Assembly (NCBI GenBank): GCA_964443825.1
Contig: CAYUEV010000001.1
Location: forward strand, 62,001-126,000
Length of the DNA stretch: 64,000 bases
Direction of reading: 5' to 3'
From: UBA1081 sp964443825
Lineage (GTDB): Bacteria; Bacillota; Clostridia; Oscillospirales; Acutalibacteraceae
The translations under genes were made by a program, and so were the position numbers. Shown here one piece after another: positions 51,588-60,682 of this stretch. Under the pieces are notes generated by a model. It was not told where the DNA came from. It made no database searches and worked only from the letters and a program-made list of their open reading frames with translations. The stretch's first letter is position 1, and every line of letters starts with the position of its first letter.

Positions 51588-52262
51588 ATGGAGCATATTG
51601 TAGATATTTTACTTATAGCGGTTATGGTTCTCGTTGTGATCCTCTCCGCTAAAAGAGGTATACTGCTTACTCTTACGGATTTTGTATCCGCTATAATAGC
51701 CGTTCTTTCCGCGAAACTCATATCCCCCTATATATCCTCTTATCTTTACGACAATTTTGTAAAAGAGCGCGTTATGGCGATCCTCACCGAGAAATTCAGT
51801 TCCGTTGGGACTTCTATATCGTCGGCTCTTTCAAATATTTGGCAGTCGCTTGATTTCTTACCCGCCGGAGTCAAAGAATTTATTAAATCCTCAAGCGTTT
51901 TTGACGTGGAAGGCGTTGTTTCGAGCGCGGGCAACGTCGCCAATATTAGCGAAATGGAAATTAAAATAATAAGACCTGTTTTAACTTCCGTCCTTTCTAT
52001 TATTTCCTTCGCTGTATTGGCTTTTTTTCTCGCGGTAGTATTGAGAATCGTGGGAAGACTTATAGCGAAACTCGTCACAAAATCAAAAATCGCCGAAAAG
52101 CTTGATACTCTTCTCGGAGCGGTTTTCGGTCTTTTAAAAGCCGCTTTGTACGTATTTGTTTTAGCGAGCGTAATAGTGGTAATATCCTATAACTCCGAGA
52201 CTTTGGCGTCTTATACCGCAAGCTCCTATATTTGCTCTTTTGTGGGCAAATTTATAGGTTAA
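51588..52262 (+). CDS. CvpA-family membrane protein
   Basis: A 224-residue membrane protein of the colicin V production family: four hydrophobic segments (about 5-22, 28-48, 125-150, 175-200), the motif LLTLTDFVSAIIAVLSAK in the second, and GRLIAKL near the third. Family members support envelope integrity and division in other bacteria, but the mechanism is not known. The ATG at 51588 has AGGTGA eight bases upstream. Confidence 0.87.
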   Translation: MEHIVDILLIAVMVLVVILSAKRGILLTLTDFVSAIIAVLSAKLISPYISSYLYDNFVKERVMAILTEKFSSVGTSISSALSNIWQSLDFLPAGVKEFIKSSSVFDVEGVVSSAGNVANISEMEIKIIRPVLTSVLSIISFAVLAFFLAVVLRIVGRLIAKLVTKSKIAEKLDTLLGAVFGLLKAALYVFVLASVIVVISYNSETLASYTASSYICSFVGKFIG

Positions 52263-52317
52263 AACATAACCGTAAAATAAAAAATTGCGCAAATCAGCGC
52301 TAAACGGAGAGTGCAAA

Positions 52318-52968
52318 ATGAAAGAAAAAATGGCGTTTTTATTTGAAAACTGGAAAACCGTTCCAAATCTTCTGTCCTTTATCAGGATTATTTTAATTCC
52401 CGTTTTCGCGGTTCTGTTTTACAAAGGCATGACGGTCGCCGCCGTAATAGTCTTGGGTATTTCGGGACTTTCGGATTTATTCGACGGTAAAATCGCGAGA
52501 AGATTTAACCAAGTCAGCAATTTAGGGAAAATTTTAGACCCGATAGCCGACAAACTTACAATTTTCGCTATCGCTATAATTCTATTTTTAAAATTCCATT
52601 CGGCGGAGAGTTCCGTTTTAAGAGCTTTTTCTTTTGTTTTTCTGCTCTTTATAGTGAAAGACTTTATTATGCTCGCTTTTGGCGCGGTGATGATTTCGAA
52701 AGGTCTCCGCCCTTCAGCCGCCGAGATTTACGGGAAAGTGGCGACTACTGTTTTTTACGTCGTCATGATTTTAATTATGGCTTTTGGTCCTGAAGTAGGC
52801 GCGTTAAGAAACGTTTTCACTTTCCCCGACGCTTTAACGATAGTTCTCGTCGTGATAGCGCTTATTATGACTTTCGTCGCGTTTTTTAGCTACATTCCCG
52901 ACACATACAGACAGTTCGCTGAAAAATACGGCTGGGGGAAGAATAAAAAGAACGGCGAAAAACAATAA
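52318..52968 (+). CDS. pgsA: CDP-diacylglycerol--glycerol-3-phosphate 3-phosphatidyltransferase
   Basis: Makes phosphatidylglycerol phosphate, committing CDP-DAG to PG and cardiolipin. 216 residues with the CDP-alcohol motif DLFDGKIARRFN...GKILDPIADK near 53-78 (Asp/Gly/Ala-Arg/Gly/Asp/Asp all present), flanked by several membrane helices, and N-terminal NLLSFIRIILIP. The ATG at 52318 has GGAGAG seven bases before; an ATG-less extension upstream is not needed. Confidence 0.94.
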   Translation: MKEKMAFLFENWKTVPNLLSFIRIILIPVFAVLFYKGMTVAAVIVLGISGLSDLFDGKIARRFNQVSNLGKILDPIADKLTIFAIAIILFLKFHSAESSVLRAFSFVFLLFIVKDFIMLAFGAVMISKGLRPSAAEIYGKVATTVFYVVMILIMAFGPEVGALRNVFTFPDALTIVLVVIALIMTFVAFFSYIPDTYRQFAEKYGWGKNKKNGEKQ

Positions 52969-52983
52969 AATCAAGGTAGTTTT

Positions 52984-54723
52984 ATGCTAAATTGGAGAAA
53001 ACCCACTTTTTTAGATAAAGATCTTATTATATCTCGTATAAATGAAGGCAATACGGACGGTTGCTGTTATTGTTTCGGAAATATAATTTCCTGGAGGAAC
53101 GCTTATAATATAGAAATATCAGAGTTTGAAAACCTTATTTTAGTAAGAGGCGAAGACGTTTTCGGAAGGTATTACGTATACCCGTCGGGAAACGGCGACA
53201 TAAAAAGCGCGATACTCGAAATGATAAGCGAAGCGCGTTTAAGCAACGTCGTCTTTAGGCTTTTTCAGCTTGTTAATAAAAATAAAGAAACTCTTGAGAA
53301 TCTTTTCCCCGGCGAGTTTATTTTTACATACGACAGAGATAATTCCGAGTACGTCTACAAGACTAAGGATTTAATAGATCTCCCCGGCAAAAAGTACCAC
53401 TCCAAAAAGAACCACATTAACGCTTTTTTTAGAAATCATACTGACATTAGCATAGAACCGATAACCGAAGACAACATAAGCGACTGTTTAAACATAGAGG
53501 AACAGTGGCTGCTTTCCCGCGACGACGAAACGGGAGAACTCGAAAAAGAACATAACGCCATACTGGTAGCGCTAAAAAACGTTAAAACGCTCGGTCTTTG
53601 GGGCGCGGTTCTCCACGCCGACGGGAAGGCCGTAGCTTTTACCTTAGGGGAGAGTATTAAAAACAATACGTTTTGCACTCACTTTGAAAAAACTCTGCCC
53701 CAATACCGCGACGCTTACCCCGTTATAAATCACGGATTTACGAAGTTTATGCTTTCGTCTTTCGAGTACGTGAACCGCGAGGAGGACACAGGCGACGAGG
53801 GTTTAAGAAAAGCGAAGCTCTCCTATCATCCCTCGTTTCTTCTCAATAAATACGCCGCCGTATTAAAAGACGATATTAACGGGGCGTACTCGGCAGACAA
53901 ATCCGATTTTCCCGCTTTAAAAGATTTATGGCGAACTGTTTTTTCCGATGAAAACGACGTTATAGACGCGTTTTTTAAAAGTTCCGCAAATCTTTCAGAC
54001 GTATTCGCTCTTAAAATAAACAGAACAATTGTTTCGGCGTTTTATCTTGTCGATATAAATTTAATAATAAACGGCGAAACGTTCAAGGGAAAATATCTCT
54101 ACGCCGCCGCAACCCGCCCTTTGTATCGGAAAATGGGATATATGAGCGGGATGATAGAGTTTGCGAAACACGTTTTATCGTTAAGGGGAATCGATTATAT
54201 CGTTCTCTATCCCGTCCGGGATAATCTTTACGACTACTATAAAAGATTCGGTTTTAGTGCGCTTTCCGCGAACGTTTACCATATAAAAAAATCTCAAATC
54301 GAAAAATTTAAAGGAAAAAGGTATTTTAAAACCGAGACGCCGTATAGCGATTTAGCGGATTTTCAGGAGTCGACTTGTTACGTTAAATTTTCAGAAGGAT
54401 TTTTAAACTACCTTGAATATTCCTCTTTAAAATCGGGAGTTTTATTAAAAGCCTTGTTTGACGACGAGGAAAAGGTTTATATTATAGGCTATTATGATAA
54501 AAACAGCGACGAGCTTATAATTGAGGAAGCGTTATCTACGGGCGGGATCGATTACGTTTTTTCCATATTGGCTGATCTAGATTATCAAAATGTAGCGCTA
54601 AAAACGCCTTCCGATGTTAAAATTTCAGGGTTTTTATCCGAAAACGTAAAAAACGGCATGATACTTCCGCTTTCTGATAAAGCGAAAGTCAGAGATATTT
54701 ATCTTGGCGCTACGGGAATTTAA
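52984..54723 (+). CDS. DUF2156-GNAT fusion protein
   Basis: A 579-residue two-part protein. Residues 1-300 are a DUF2156 domain, the fold of the catalytic half of MprF aminoacyl-phosphatidylglycerol synthases (KKYHSKKNHINAFFRN near 137, ALHADGKAVAFTLGES near 213, EDTGDEGLRKAKLSYHPSF near 270). About 310-580 is a GNAT acyltransferase (AATRPLYRKMGYMSGMIEF near 377 for acyl-CoA binding, YYKRFGFSALS). No membrane segment. It directly follows pgsA (15 bases), whose product is the lipid MprF modifies, so transfer of an acyl group to lipid or cell wall is possible but untested. Confidence 0.85.
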   Translation: MLNWRKPTFLDKDLIISRINEGNTDGCCYCFGNIISWRNAYNIEISEFENLILVRGEDVFGRYYVYPSGNGDIKSAILEMISEARLSNVVFRLFQLVNKNKETLENLFPGEFIFTYDRDNSEYVYKTKDLIDLPGKKYHSKKNHINAFFRNHTDISIEPITEDNISDCLNIEEQWLLSRDDETGELEKEHNAILVALKNVKTLGLWGAVLHADGKAVAFTLGESIKNNTFCTHFEKTLPQYRDAYPVINHGFTKFMLSSFEYVNREEDTGDEGLRKAKLSYHPSFLLNKYAAVLKDDINGAYSADKSDFPALKDLWRTVFSDENDVIDAFFKSSANLSDVFALKINRTIVSAFYLVDINLIINGETFKGKYLYAAATRPLYRKMGYMSGMIEFAKHVLSLRGIDYIVLYPVRDNLYDYYKRFGFSALSANVYHIKKSQIEKFKGKRYFKTETPYSDLADFQESTCYVKFSEGFLNYLEYSSLKSGVLLKALFDDEEKVYIIGYYDKNSDELIIEEALSTGGIDYVFSILADLDYQNVALKTPSDVKISGFLSENVKNGMILPLSDKAKVRDIYLGATGI

Positions 54724-54744
54724 ATTTACAAAAGGAATGATGAT

Positions 54745-55299
54745 ATGATATACGTTTTTTTAGCTGACGGATTTGAGGAAGTAGAAGCTTTAACGCCCGT
54801 TGATTATTTAAAAAGAGCGGGAATAGACGTAGTTACGGTAGGCGTTACCGGAAAAATGGTCTTAGGATCTCACAATATCCCCGTTATGAGCGACTTGGAA
54901 ACAAAAGACGTTAAAATAACGGACGATATTGACGGGATAGTCTTACCCGGAGGCGGTCTTGGTACAAAAAACCTCGAAAAATCAAAAGCCGTGTCCGAAT
55001 TTATAGATTTTTGTTACGAAAATAAGAAAATGATAGCCGCCATTTGCGCCGCCCCGTCAATTTTAGGTCATAAAAACATACTAAAGGGAAAAGAAGCGAT
55101 ATGTTTCCCGGGCTTTGAAAAAGAGCTTAAAGGAGCTAAAATTTCAAGTAAATTCGCCGTAACGGACGGAAACGTCATAACGGCTAAAGGAGCGGGCAGC
55201 GCGGGAGAATTTTCATTTGAAATTATCTCCTATCTTAAGGATTCCGCCACGGCTCAGAAAGTTAGGAGCGAAGTGCAGTACGCTTCAGTTCGCGATTAA
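54745..55299 (+). CDS. DJ-1/PfpI family protein
   Basis: A 184-residue DJ-1 family protein with GFEEVEALTPVDYLKRAG at the start (Glu of the active site), GGGLGTKNL near 71 and the nucleophile elbow AAICAAPSIL near 99 with its cysteine. Proteins of this group act as deglycase-, chaperone- or phosphatase-like proteins; the actual activity is disputed. AAAGGAATG precedes the ATG. It is followed by mltG after 36 bases. Confidence 0.9.
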   Translation: MIYVFLADGFEEVEALTPVDYLKRAGIDVVTVGVTGKMVLGSHNIPVMSDLETKDVKITDDIDGIVLPGGGLGTKNLEKSKAVSEFIDFCYENKKMIAAICAAPSILGHKNILKGKEAICFPGFEKELKGAKISSKFAVTDGNVITAKGAGSAGEFSFEIISYLKDSATAQKVRSEVQYASVRD

Positions 55300-55335
55300 A
55301 AATTAAAACTTAAAAACTTAAATCATAAATACAAT

Positions 55336-56550
55336 ATGGAAAACCAATACAGAAAAATAGATAAAAACAACGCGCAAAAACAAGGGAAAGAGCCGCCGAA
55401 ACCTAAACGAGAGCCGCTTTCAGGCAAAGAAACCATGTCGCCTGAAATGATAAGGCTCGAAAAAAAGAAAAGAGCAAGAAAAGAGATGCTCTTAAACAAT
55501 TTAAAGCGCGTAGGCTCTATTCTTATAGTCGTAGCGATAATATCGGGTATTTTAGCGAGTATCGCTATATCCTGCATTAACGACGTCTTAGCCTTAAAAG
55601 TTTCCCCTAAAAGCGACAAGGAAGTAGTAGTCGAGATAGAACCCGATATGGACACGGCGGCCGTTATAAAAGCTCTTGATAAAGCGGGGGTTATCAGGAA
55701 CGCGTGGTTTTGCAAGTTAGCCGCTAAGTTTATAGGCTACAAGGACGAAGGTTACATAGCCGGAAAATATACGCTCCATCGTTCAATGGGGCTTGAGAAT
55801 ATGCTCAACACAATCAAAAACCTTGTAAACGGCAAGGCTAAGACCGTGACGCTCACGTTCCCCGAAGGGTATACGGCCGACCAGATTATAGAGGCTCTTG
55901 TTAAAGAAAAAGTATGTTCAAAAGACGACCTTATGGAGTGTATCAACAATTTTGATTTTGCTTCGGAATTCAAGTTTCTTAAAAGTCGAAGGGACTTAGG
56001 CGACCGTTACAACCCGCTTGAAGGATTCCTTTTCCCCGACACATATGAGTTTTATATAGGGGAGAACGCCGACAGCGTAATAAGAAAATTTTTAACAAAC
56101 TTTAACGAAAAATGGACCGACGATTATGAAAAACTCGCGGAAAAACGTAAAATGACCGCCGACCAGATAGTTAAGATCGCCTCGATAGTCGAAAAAGAAG
56201 CTATGGAAGCCGATATGGCTACCGTTGGATCGATAATATTTAACCGCCTTGACGCGGGGATGAGACTTGAGTGCAACTCGACGAGAGATTATATATCGTC
56301 CAACAAAAGCGGGCTTACCGAAAGCCAAGTAGCTTCATACAACAGCCTTTACAACACTTACGAATGTGATGAACTGCCTGTAGGGGCTATATGCAACCCC
56401 GGGGTAAACGCCATAGAGGCTATACTCAACGCGCCGGAAACGGATTATTACTACTTTATACACGATAAAAATAACGAGTTCCACGCGGCCAAGACTTTAA
56501 GAGAACAGCAGAACAACATAGCGAGATATGGCATAAACGGTTCTGATTAA
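55336..56550 (+). CDS. mltG: endolytic murein transglycosylase (YceG family)
   Basis: Cuts nascent glycan strands near the membrane and sets their length. 404 residues: basic Lys/Pro-rich cytoplasmic head (about 1-55), one membrane helix (about 56-80), a LysM-like subdomain (IEPDMDTAAVIKALDKAGVI near 95), and the YceG domain with LEGFLFPDTYEF near 230, catalytic Glu in IASIVEKEAM near 275 and NPGVNAIEAILNAPETDYYYFI near 355. The SD is weak. It converges on the Eis-like gene with no gap. Confidence 0.95.
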   Translation: MENQYRKIDKNNAQKQGKEPPKPKREPLSGKETMSPEMIRLEKKKRARKEMLLNNLKRVGSILIVVAIISGILASIAISCINDVLALKVSPKSDKEVVVEIEPDMDTAAVIKALDKAGVIRNAWFCKLAAKFIGYKDEGYIAGKYTLHRSMGLENMLNTIKNLVNGKAKTVTLTFPEGYTADQIIEALVKEKVCSKDDLMECINNFDFASEFKFLKSRRDLGDRYNPLEGFLFPDTYEFYIGENADSVIRKFLTNFNEKWTDDYEKLAEKRKMTADQIVKIASIVEKEAMEADMATVGSIIFNRLDAGMRLECNSTRDYISSNKSGLTESQVASYNSLYNTYECDELPVGAICNPGVNAIEAILNAPETDYYYFIHDKNNEFHAAKTLREQQNNIARYGINGSD

Positions 56551-57714
56551 CTATACGCTGTCTTGCGGATAAGTGTAAAACGGCAGCGGAAACCACGAGG
56601 CGCAGGAAGGCGGGAGTTCGTTTCTCTTTTCAGAGTACAACCCGCCTAAAAGTCTCATGGCTTCGGCGTGATTTAAAGTTAAGTTGGGTCTTTCGTCTGT
56701 TTCAAATACGCTCGGACAGTTGTCTTTTACTTTTATTTTAAGTTTTTCAGGCGTTTTTTCTCCGTAAATCATTAAAACACACTCGCCGTCGGCAAGTTCC
56801 GCGTAAGTAGATTTTAGTTTTAAAAACGACTTTATTACTCTTTCGTAGCAAAAAATCGTATAAAACTCAGAGTGCGAAACGGTCGTTTTTTCCGCGTGAA
56901 GAGCTAAATAATCTATAAGCGGCTTGTCAAACGGAGGCGCACTTATTTTTACGCCGTATTGATTGGATGTTTCCAAAGCGCAAATTACGATTTCCTCAAT
57001 ATCGTTTTTATCTATATATCCTATCTCGTCCACGCTGTCCATTTTATCGTTTAAAACGAACCAGCCTTTAAACATATCGTCTTGGAACGCGGCGAAGGGA
57101 AACGCTCGCCAGGAAACGAGTATATCGTACATTTTATTTAACGGGCGTTCTGTTTTATAATCGCTTTTTTCATAAACTTCCGAGATTTTTTTAAGTATAT
57201 CGCGGTCGTCTTTTTTTATAGGTTTTGAACTAAACGACGGCTTTTTATTTTCCCCGCGTTTTCTTATTACGTTGTGTTTATAAAGGTCAAATACATATCT
57301 TACTCCCGCCGGCTCGAAAGAAAATCTTTGGTATCTTTGTTTCTTTCCCATTAAAAACGCCATATCGGTCATATTTTGTTTCATTTCGTCAAGGCAGTAA
57401 GCAAGGCAGGAACTCATATATCCGTTTTTACGGAAATCAGGGTCTACCGCGACGTTTCCTATTCCCGCGACTTTAAGAGTGTCTCCCATAATATTGAGGG
57501 TACTGTAGTAAAGTCCTATTGCCGCGAGCATTTTATCGTTTACGTCGAGCGTTATATTATTTTCCACAGGTTTATATTCTTCTTTATAGAGTTTAGGGAG
57601 TAAACTTTCAAACATCTCGTCGTCTTTATTAAAGCCGAACGAATTATTTATAAGGCTCATAAACTCTTTGTATTTACCGTTGTCGCCGCGGCTTATATGA
57701 ACGTAATCGGACAT
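56551..57714 (-). CDS. Eis-like GNAT N-acetyltransferase
   Basis: A 387-residue acetyltransferase built like Eis: an N-terminal GNAT domain (IGNVAVDPDFRKNGYMSSCLAYCLDEM near 87 for acetyl-CoA), a second GNAT-like domain, and a C-terminal sterol-carrier-like domain (about 290-387). Eis enzymes acetylate amines, including aminoglycosides, but many homologues have other substrates and I make no resistance claim. Its own consensus promoter lies upstream. Confidence 0.85.
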   Translation of the reverse strand: MSDYVHISRGDNGKYKEFMSLINNSFGFNKDDEMFESLLPKLYKEEYKPVENNITLDVNDKMLAAIGLYYSTLNIMGDTLKVAGIGNVAVDPDFRKNGYMSSCLAYCLDEMKQNMTDMAFLMGKKQRYQRFSFEPAGVRYVFDLYKHNVIRKRGENKKPSFSSKPIKKDDRDILKKISEVYEKSDYKTERPLNKMYDILVSWRAFPFAAFQDDMFKGWFVLNDKMDSVDEIGYIDKNDIEEIVICALETSNQYGVKISAPPFDKPLIDYLALHAEKTTVSHSEFYTIFCYERVIKSFLKLKSTYAELADGECVLMIYGEKTPEKLKIKVKDNCPSVFETDERPNLTLNHAEAMRLLGGLYSEKRNELPPSCASWFPLPFYTYPQDSV

Positions 57715-57743
57715 AATGTTCTCCTTGTTTTTTCTAATGCGGT

Positions 57744-57772
57744 ATTATAGCGCAGCTTAAATACAATGTCAA
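57744..57772 (-). promoter_or_regulatory. consensus sigma-A promoter for the Eis-like gene
   Basis: On the minus strand perfect TTGACA (57772-57767), 17 bases, perfect TATAAT (57749-57744), followed by AAGGAG before the ATG at 57714. Confidence 0.88.
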
Positions 57773-57829
57773 GTTTTATTAAACAGGTTTACGATTTGTT
57801 TTACAATAAATAAAAAAGGTGAATTTATC

Positions 57830-58504
57830 TTGAAAAAAATTTTTGTTATAATCGCCGCTTTTCTTGTTCTTTGTATAATAGCGACTTCCTGCTCAAAAAA
57901 CGAAGAGAGCGAGTCTACCGAGCCGTATTCTGAAATAATAACCGATGAAAACGAAAGCGACGTTACTTCCGCTTTTAATGAAAACGATTACACAGCCCCT
58001 ATAAAAGACCCTGACTTTACGGTTTATTACACTTTAGACGACTTTATCGCGAAAAATCAAATTCCGAATTACGATAGAACAGAAAAAGACAGTCTTAATG
58101 AAAATTATTATTCTAAAGACGTTTTAACTTCTAAAAAAACTTTTGACGAAAAGGGTAATCTTGTTTCTCAAACAATATATAACGATGACGGAGCGTCGGT
58201 TAAAAGCGAAATTTCAATAGATTATCAAGACGACACATCCTGCGCTTTAAAGTTATATTCGGGCGAAAGCGTAAAAGAGGAATTTCAGTTTACATACGAC
58301 AAAAATAAAAAAATTAGATCCGCGTACCGCATGACTTATGACAGCGACGGGGCTTTTTCCGAAGCAGAGGCTTATGAGTTCGATGAAAACGGAAACGTGA
58401 CCGCATACGTAGACCCTGAAGGCGTGTCGGAAGCTTTAAACAACGTATTGTCGTCGGCGTTCGGCAACGCCATAGAGGAGATGTTCGGCGGTCTTTTGGG
58501 ATAA
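57830..58504 (+). CDS. lipoprotein with YD-like repeats (second copy type)
   Basis: A 224-residue lipoprotein: TTG start, signal with lipobox ending IATSC near residue 21, acidic Ser/Glu-rich linker (about 25-60), and from residue 95 short strand-turn repeats (FDEKGNLVSQTIYNDDG, YEFDENGNVTAYVD) like those of the lipoprotein at 22661. The C-terminal 25 residues are helical and Gly-rich. AAAGGTGAA lies upstream of the TTG. No function can be assigned. Confidence 0.75.
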   Translation: MKKIFVIIAAFLVLCIIATSCSKNEESESTEPYSEIITDENESDVTSAFNENDYTAPIKDPDFTVYYTLDDFIAKNQIPNYDRTEKDSLNENYYSKDVLTSKKTFDEKGNLVSQTIYNDDGASVKSEISIDYQDDTSCALKLYSGESVKEEFQFTYDKNKKIRSAYRMTYDSDGAFSEAEAYEFDENGNVTAYVDPEGVSEALNNVLSSAFGNAIEEMFGGLLG

Positions 58505-58588
58505 ACGCTTTAGATTTATACTTTATTTAAAAATCGCTTTATAGCGTTTTGTCGATTTGTAAAGTATTTGTGAATTTAGATGAAATTG

Positions 58589-58617
58589 TTGATTTTAAAT
58601 AAATGAAATGTTACAAT
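58589..58617 (+). promoter_or_regulatory. sigma-A promoter of the pyr operon
   Basis: TTGATT (58589-58594), 17 bases, TACAAT (58612-58617). The leader (about 40 bases) is too short for a PyrR-type attenuator and shows none. Confidence 0.7.
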
Positions 58618-58664
58618 AAACAAGATAGGCAAAATTCTTTTCTAAATTATCTTACGGTGATATT

Positions 58665-59933
58665 ATGGCGTTTTTGTTAAAAGGCGGGAATGTTTTTTTG
58701 AACGGCGGTTTTTCCTCCCTTTCCATCGCCGTTGATCAAGGAAAAATAATTTTCATCGGAAAAGATTTTCCCAATTCTTGCGATTGTCTTGATATTATTG
58801 ACGTCAAAAATAAATATGTTTTCCCCGGTTTTACCTGCGTCCACGTTCACGGCAGGGAGCCGGGTTTTTCTTATAAAGAAACCATAAAAACAATGACCAA
58901 AGCGGCGGCGCACGGGGGATATACGTCCGTTTTCACAATGCCAAACTTGAACCCCTGCCCCGACTCCTTAGAAAATTTAAAAATCGAAACAGATATTATC
59001 AAAAAAGACGCTTTAATTAAAGTCTATCCTTACGGTTCTATTACGAAGGGCGAGAGAGGAGAAGAACTTTCCGATATTAACTCTTTAGCCGACAAAGTAG
59101 CAGCGTTTTCAGACGACGGCAAAGGAGTTGAAAACGACGATATTATGTATAGAGCCATGCTTTTGGCGAAATCTCATTCAAAAATAATCGCGGCTCATTG
59201 CGAGTACGCGAGTCTTGTTTCAGGCGGGTATATAAACGACTGCGAGTACGCTAAAAAAAACAATCGCAAGGGGATCTCGTCGGAGAGCGAATGGAAAATG
59301 ATAAAAAGAGATCTCGCTCTTTTAAAAAAAACGGGATGCTCTTATCATGTTTGCCATGTTTCTGCAAAGGAGAGCGTAGAACTTATCAGAGAAGCTAAAA
59401 AAAGAGGGCTCGACGTAACGTGCGAGACCGCCCCTCACTATCTTACTCTAAACGACGGTATGCTTAAAGACGACGGAAGTTTTAAGATGAATCCGCCTTT
59501 AAGAAGCGAAGAGGACAGACTTTCTTTAATAGAAGGTATAAAAGACGGAACAATCGACATGATAGCCACAGACCACGCTCCGCACTCTAAAGAAGAAAAA
59601 TCGGGCGGGCTTAAAAATTCTCTTATGGGAATAGTCGGTTTGGAAACGTCTTTTCCCGTACTATACACGGAACTTGTCCTTAAAAATATTATTACTCTTC
59701 CAAAGCTTATTGAACTTTTGAGTCTAAATCCCGCTAAGCGTTTTTTAAATAAAGACTCCTCTTTAAAAGTAGGCGCTCAAGCCGATATTGCCGTCTTTGA
59801 CCTTGATACAGAATATAAAATAGACCCCGAAAATTTCTTTTCCAAGGGCAAATCCACTCCGTTTACAGACAAAACCGTAAAAGGCGAATGTATAATGACT
59901 TTTGTAAACGGTGAACTTAAATATAAAAAATAA
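58665..59933 (+). CDS. pyrC: dihydroorotase
   Basis: Closes carbamoyl-aspartate to dihydroorotate, third step of UMP synthesis. 422 residues of the class I (long) type: metal site VHVHGREPG near 51 (the usual DxHxH has become VHVHG here), HCEYA near 168, HVCHVSAKE near 225, IATDHAPHSKEEK near 290 and NPAKRF near 350. First gene of the operon; the usual first Asp of DxHxH is replaced by Cys/Val, worth noting. SD is a weak GGTGA. Confidence 0.94.
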   Translation: MAFLLKGGNVFLNGGFSSLSIAVDQGKIIFIGKDFPNSCDCLDIIDVKNKYVFPGFTCVHVHGREPGFSYKETIKTMTKAAAHGGYTSVFTMPNLNPCPDSLENLKIETDIIKKDALIKVYPYGSITKGERGEELSDINSLADKVAAFSDDGKGVENDDIMYRAMLLAKSHSKIIAAHCEYASLVSGGYINDCEYAKKNNRKGISSESEWKMIKRDLALLKKTGCSYHVCHVSAKESVELIREAKKRGLDVTCETAPHYLTLNDGMLKDDGSFKMNPPLRSEEDRLSLIEGIKDGTIDMIATDHAPHSKEEKSGGLKNSLMGIVGLETSFPVLYTELVLKNIITLPKLIELLSLNPAKRFLNKDSSLKVGAQADIAVFDLDTEYKIDPENFFSKGKSTPFTDKTVKGECIMTFVNGELKYKK

Positions 59934-59944
59934 AAGGGAATTTT

Positions 59945-60682
59945 ATGAATTTATATTCTTATACCGTTATATCAAATGAACAAATATCAAAAAACGTATA
60001 TAAAATGAAATTTTCCGGCGATATTCCCTCTGACGTTATACCCGGACAATTTATAAACATAAAAATAGAATCTCTTTATTTAAGGCGGCCTATTTCCGTT
60101 TTTGATATTGAGAACGGGTTTTTATCTATAGTTTATAAAGTAGTGGGGAATGGTACTGAAATAATGTCGAAAGCTAAACCGGGGCGGGAGTTTAACTGTC
60201 TTTCATTTCTTGGCAACGGCTTTAACACTTCGTCCTCAGGCGAGAATCCCGTTTTAATAGGGGGCGGCATAGGAACGCCTCCGTTATTTTACCTCGCTAA
60301 AAAACTTATAAAAGAAGGCAAGAGCGTTTCGGTTGTTTTAGGCTTTAATAATAAAGAGGAAATCATATTAGAGCGGGATTTTAAATCGTTGGGAGTTGAA
60401 ACTTTTGTTACTACTGTAGACGGAAGCTTTGGCGATAAAGGATACCCTACGGATATACTGAAAAATATAGACTATTCTTACTTTTACGCGTGCGGTCCCG
60501 TTAATATGCTTAAAGCCGTACGTCTTAATACGGCGACTTCGGGGGAATTAAGTTTCGAAGCGAGGATGGGGTGCGGCTTCGGCGCTTGTATGGGTTGCTC
60601 TGTTATGACAAAATCAGGTCCTAAGAGGATATGTAAGGAAGGACCCGTTTTAAAAAAGGAGGATATACTGTGGGAAACCTAA
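59945..60682 (+). CDS. pyrK: dihydroorotate dehydrogenase B, electron-transfer subunit
   Basis: FAD and [2Fe-2S] subunit that passes electrons from dihydroorotate to NAD+. 245 residues: FAD motif LRRPISVFDI near 49, NAD site GGGIGTPPLFYLAKK near 102, and the C-terminal cluster cysteines CGFGACMGCSV...C near 205-225. It ends inside the start of pyrD (13-base overlap), the usual coupling. Confidence 0.95.
   Translation: MNLYSYTVISNEQISKNVYKMKFSGDIPSDVIPGQFINIKIESLYLRRPISVFDIENGFLSIVYKVVGNGTEIMSKAKPGREFNCLSFLGNGFNTSSSGENPVLIGGGIGTPPLFYLAKKLIKEGKSVSVVLGFNNKEEIILERDFKSLGVETFVTTVDGSFGDKGYPTDILKNIDYSYFYACGPVNMLKAVRLNTATSGELSFEARMGCGFGACMGCSVMTKSGPKRICKEGPVLKKEDILWET

Noticed and set aside
56551..57714. 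Aminoglycoside-resistance gene
   Set aside because: The Eis-like fold is shared by many acetyltransferases with other substrates; nothing in the sequence supports resistance.
58618..58664. PyrR-type attenuator before pyrC
   Set aside because: The leader is only about 40 bases with no terminator/antiterminator pair.
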